A stretch of DNA of 64,000 nucleotides, from NCBI GenBank assembly GCA_003550275.1, contig QXCW01000002.1, positions 1,488,001 to 1,552,000 on the forward strand. The letters are read 5' to 3'. The notes below the pieces were generated by a model. It searched no databases and was not told where the DNA came from. It saw only the letters and a list, made by a program, of their open reading frames with translations. Positions 63,614 to 64,000 of the stretch are shown here, piece by piece. Source of the DNA: Flavobacteriaceae bacterium MAR_2010_72 (GTDB taxonomy: Bacteria > Bacteroidota > Bacteroidia > Flavobacteriales > Flavobacteriaceae). The position numbers were made by a program, and so were the translations under genes. Positions within the stretch are counted from its first letter, which is position 1. The number at the start of each line of letters is the position of its first letter.

Positions 63614-64000
63614 TTGAAAATAGGTGACGCTGTTCTAGTTTTACTTGTTATTGAGCTATCATTTAAAGTGCCAAAATCAAGTGTTGTAATTGAGATATTT
63701 GGAAAGGCCACATTTTGAACCAAAATCGCAACTTGATAGGTTTGAAAAACAGTATGAGTCCTAAACGCAGTAGCAGTTTTAGTGGTGCTTATGGCAGGAT
63801 TTAAATAATCAGGACCAACGTTCGGGTCTGAAATGTCATTAACCGGATTTAGATCTTGAGAAATGTTTTCTTCATCACGTGTTTTAACACCATCATTGTC
63901 ATCGTCAGCATCCAAATAATCTGGAATACCATCGCCATCAGAATCCTGGGCGTTACTTAACCCGTTTGCAACGCTGTAGTTAGCTTTTTCGGCAGAAGTT
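63610..64000 (-). CDS. Calcium-binding-repeat surface protein (partial)
   Basis: The frame stays open to the window edge, so only the C-terminal 129 or so residues are seen. The part begins before NAQDSDGDGIPDYLDADDDN, a thrombospondin type 3-like calcium-binding repeat common in secreted Bacteroidota proteins. A final part around FQTYQVAILVQNVAFPNI follows. It is probably secreted or surface-attached; the start lies outside the window. Confidence 0.75.
   Translation of the reverse strand, partial: TSAEKANYSVANGLSNAQDSDGDGIPDYLDADDDNDGVKTRDEENISQDLNPVNDISDPNVGPDYLNPAISTTKTATAFRTHTVFQTYQVAILVQNVAFPNISITTLDFGTLNDSSITSKTRTASPIFN

Overview
The window is a piece of a chromosome from a marine-type member of the Flavobacteriaceae (Bacteroidota). 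This is inferred from AT-rich DNA, promoter boxes of the TAnnTTTG type, weak or absent Shine-Dalgarno sites, the gliding-motility genes gldF and gldG, and many family-specific proteins (DUF6048/DUF6452, DUF6768, DUF5362, CCC-motif membrane protein, HYC_CC_PP protein, DUF4369-TlpA). Na+-coupled transporters (NhaD, an alanine/glycine symporter, a DUF4212-linked solute symporter) fit a saline habitat. No rRNA, tRNA or CRISPR array was seen.

Layout. 1-9.7 kb is housekeeping: gamma-glutamyltransferase, ACP phosphodiesterase, a phosphoglucosamine-mutase-like enzyme, a class V aminotransferase, a lipid A acyltransferase, a rhomboid protease, a TlpA-like lipoprotein and MnmE. 9.7-18.8 kb is one co-directional copper/silver-type efflux operon: HYC_CC_PP protein, CusA-like pump, TolC-like channel, HMA-MauE protein, DUF2911 lipoprotein, CusB-like adaptor with HMBD and DUF3347 domains, and an HMA lipoprotein. 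18.9-21.0 kb, on the other strand, couples a TsdA-like diheme cytochrome to two exported DsrE-like proteins. 21.5-30 kb holds a cyclase-TPR protein, dnaN, gldF/gldG with an extra gene between them, an ABM-domain protein and a DUF62 SAM hydrolase. 30-40 kb has phoH, purC, two membrane acyltransferases and an uptake and acetate activation group (AGCS symporter, DUF4212 + SSS, acs). 40-48 kb is accessory: an orphan lipoprotein, a glyoxalase-fold protein, a LytS/LytTR two-component pair, a vanadium haloperoxidase, a grpB gene with an in-frame stop, an amidohydrolase and an esterase. 47.9-48.9 kb is a gene-free kilobase with an unusual repeat cluster and the tail of a lost anti-sigma factor gene. 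48.9-54 kb carries ion transport genes: NhaD, DedA, a TrkH-TrkA deletion chimera and a PiT-like transporter. 54-64 kb returns to conserved genes: GNAT-nitrilase, DinB, DUF6048/DUF6452, rlmD, an ECF sigma factor with DUF6768 partner, rocD, small membrane proteins, an Smr protein, and a Ca-binding-repeat surface protein cut by the window edge.

The most unusual points are: (1) a ~260 bp patch (48344-48600) with two inverted repeats, three 11-bp-spaced repeats and eleven exact 10-bp units with core GTCA, resembling an iteron or operator array; (2) a string of decaying genes (M48 peptidase tail, RskA-type anti-sigma tail, grpB nonsense mutation, TrkH-TrkA chimera), of which the last three lie within about 6 kb around the repeat patch; (3) the operon pairing a TsdA-like cytochrome with a Tat-exported and a Sec-exported DsrE-like protein, a plausible periplasmic sulfur-handling system. 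All functional calls come from reading the sequence; no database search was run.
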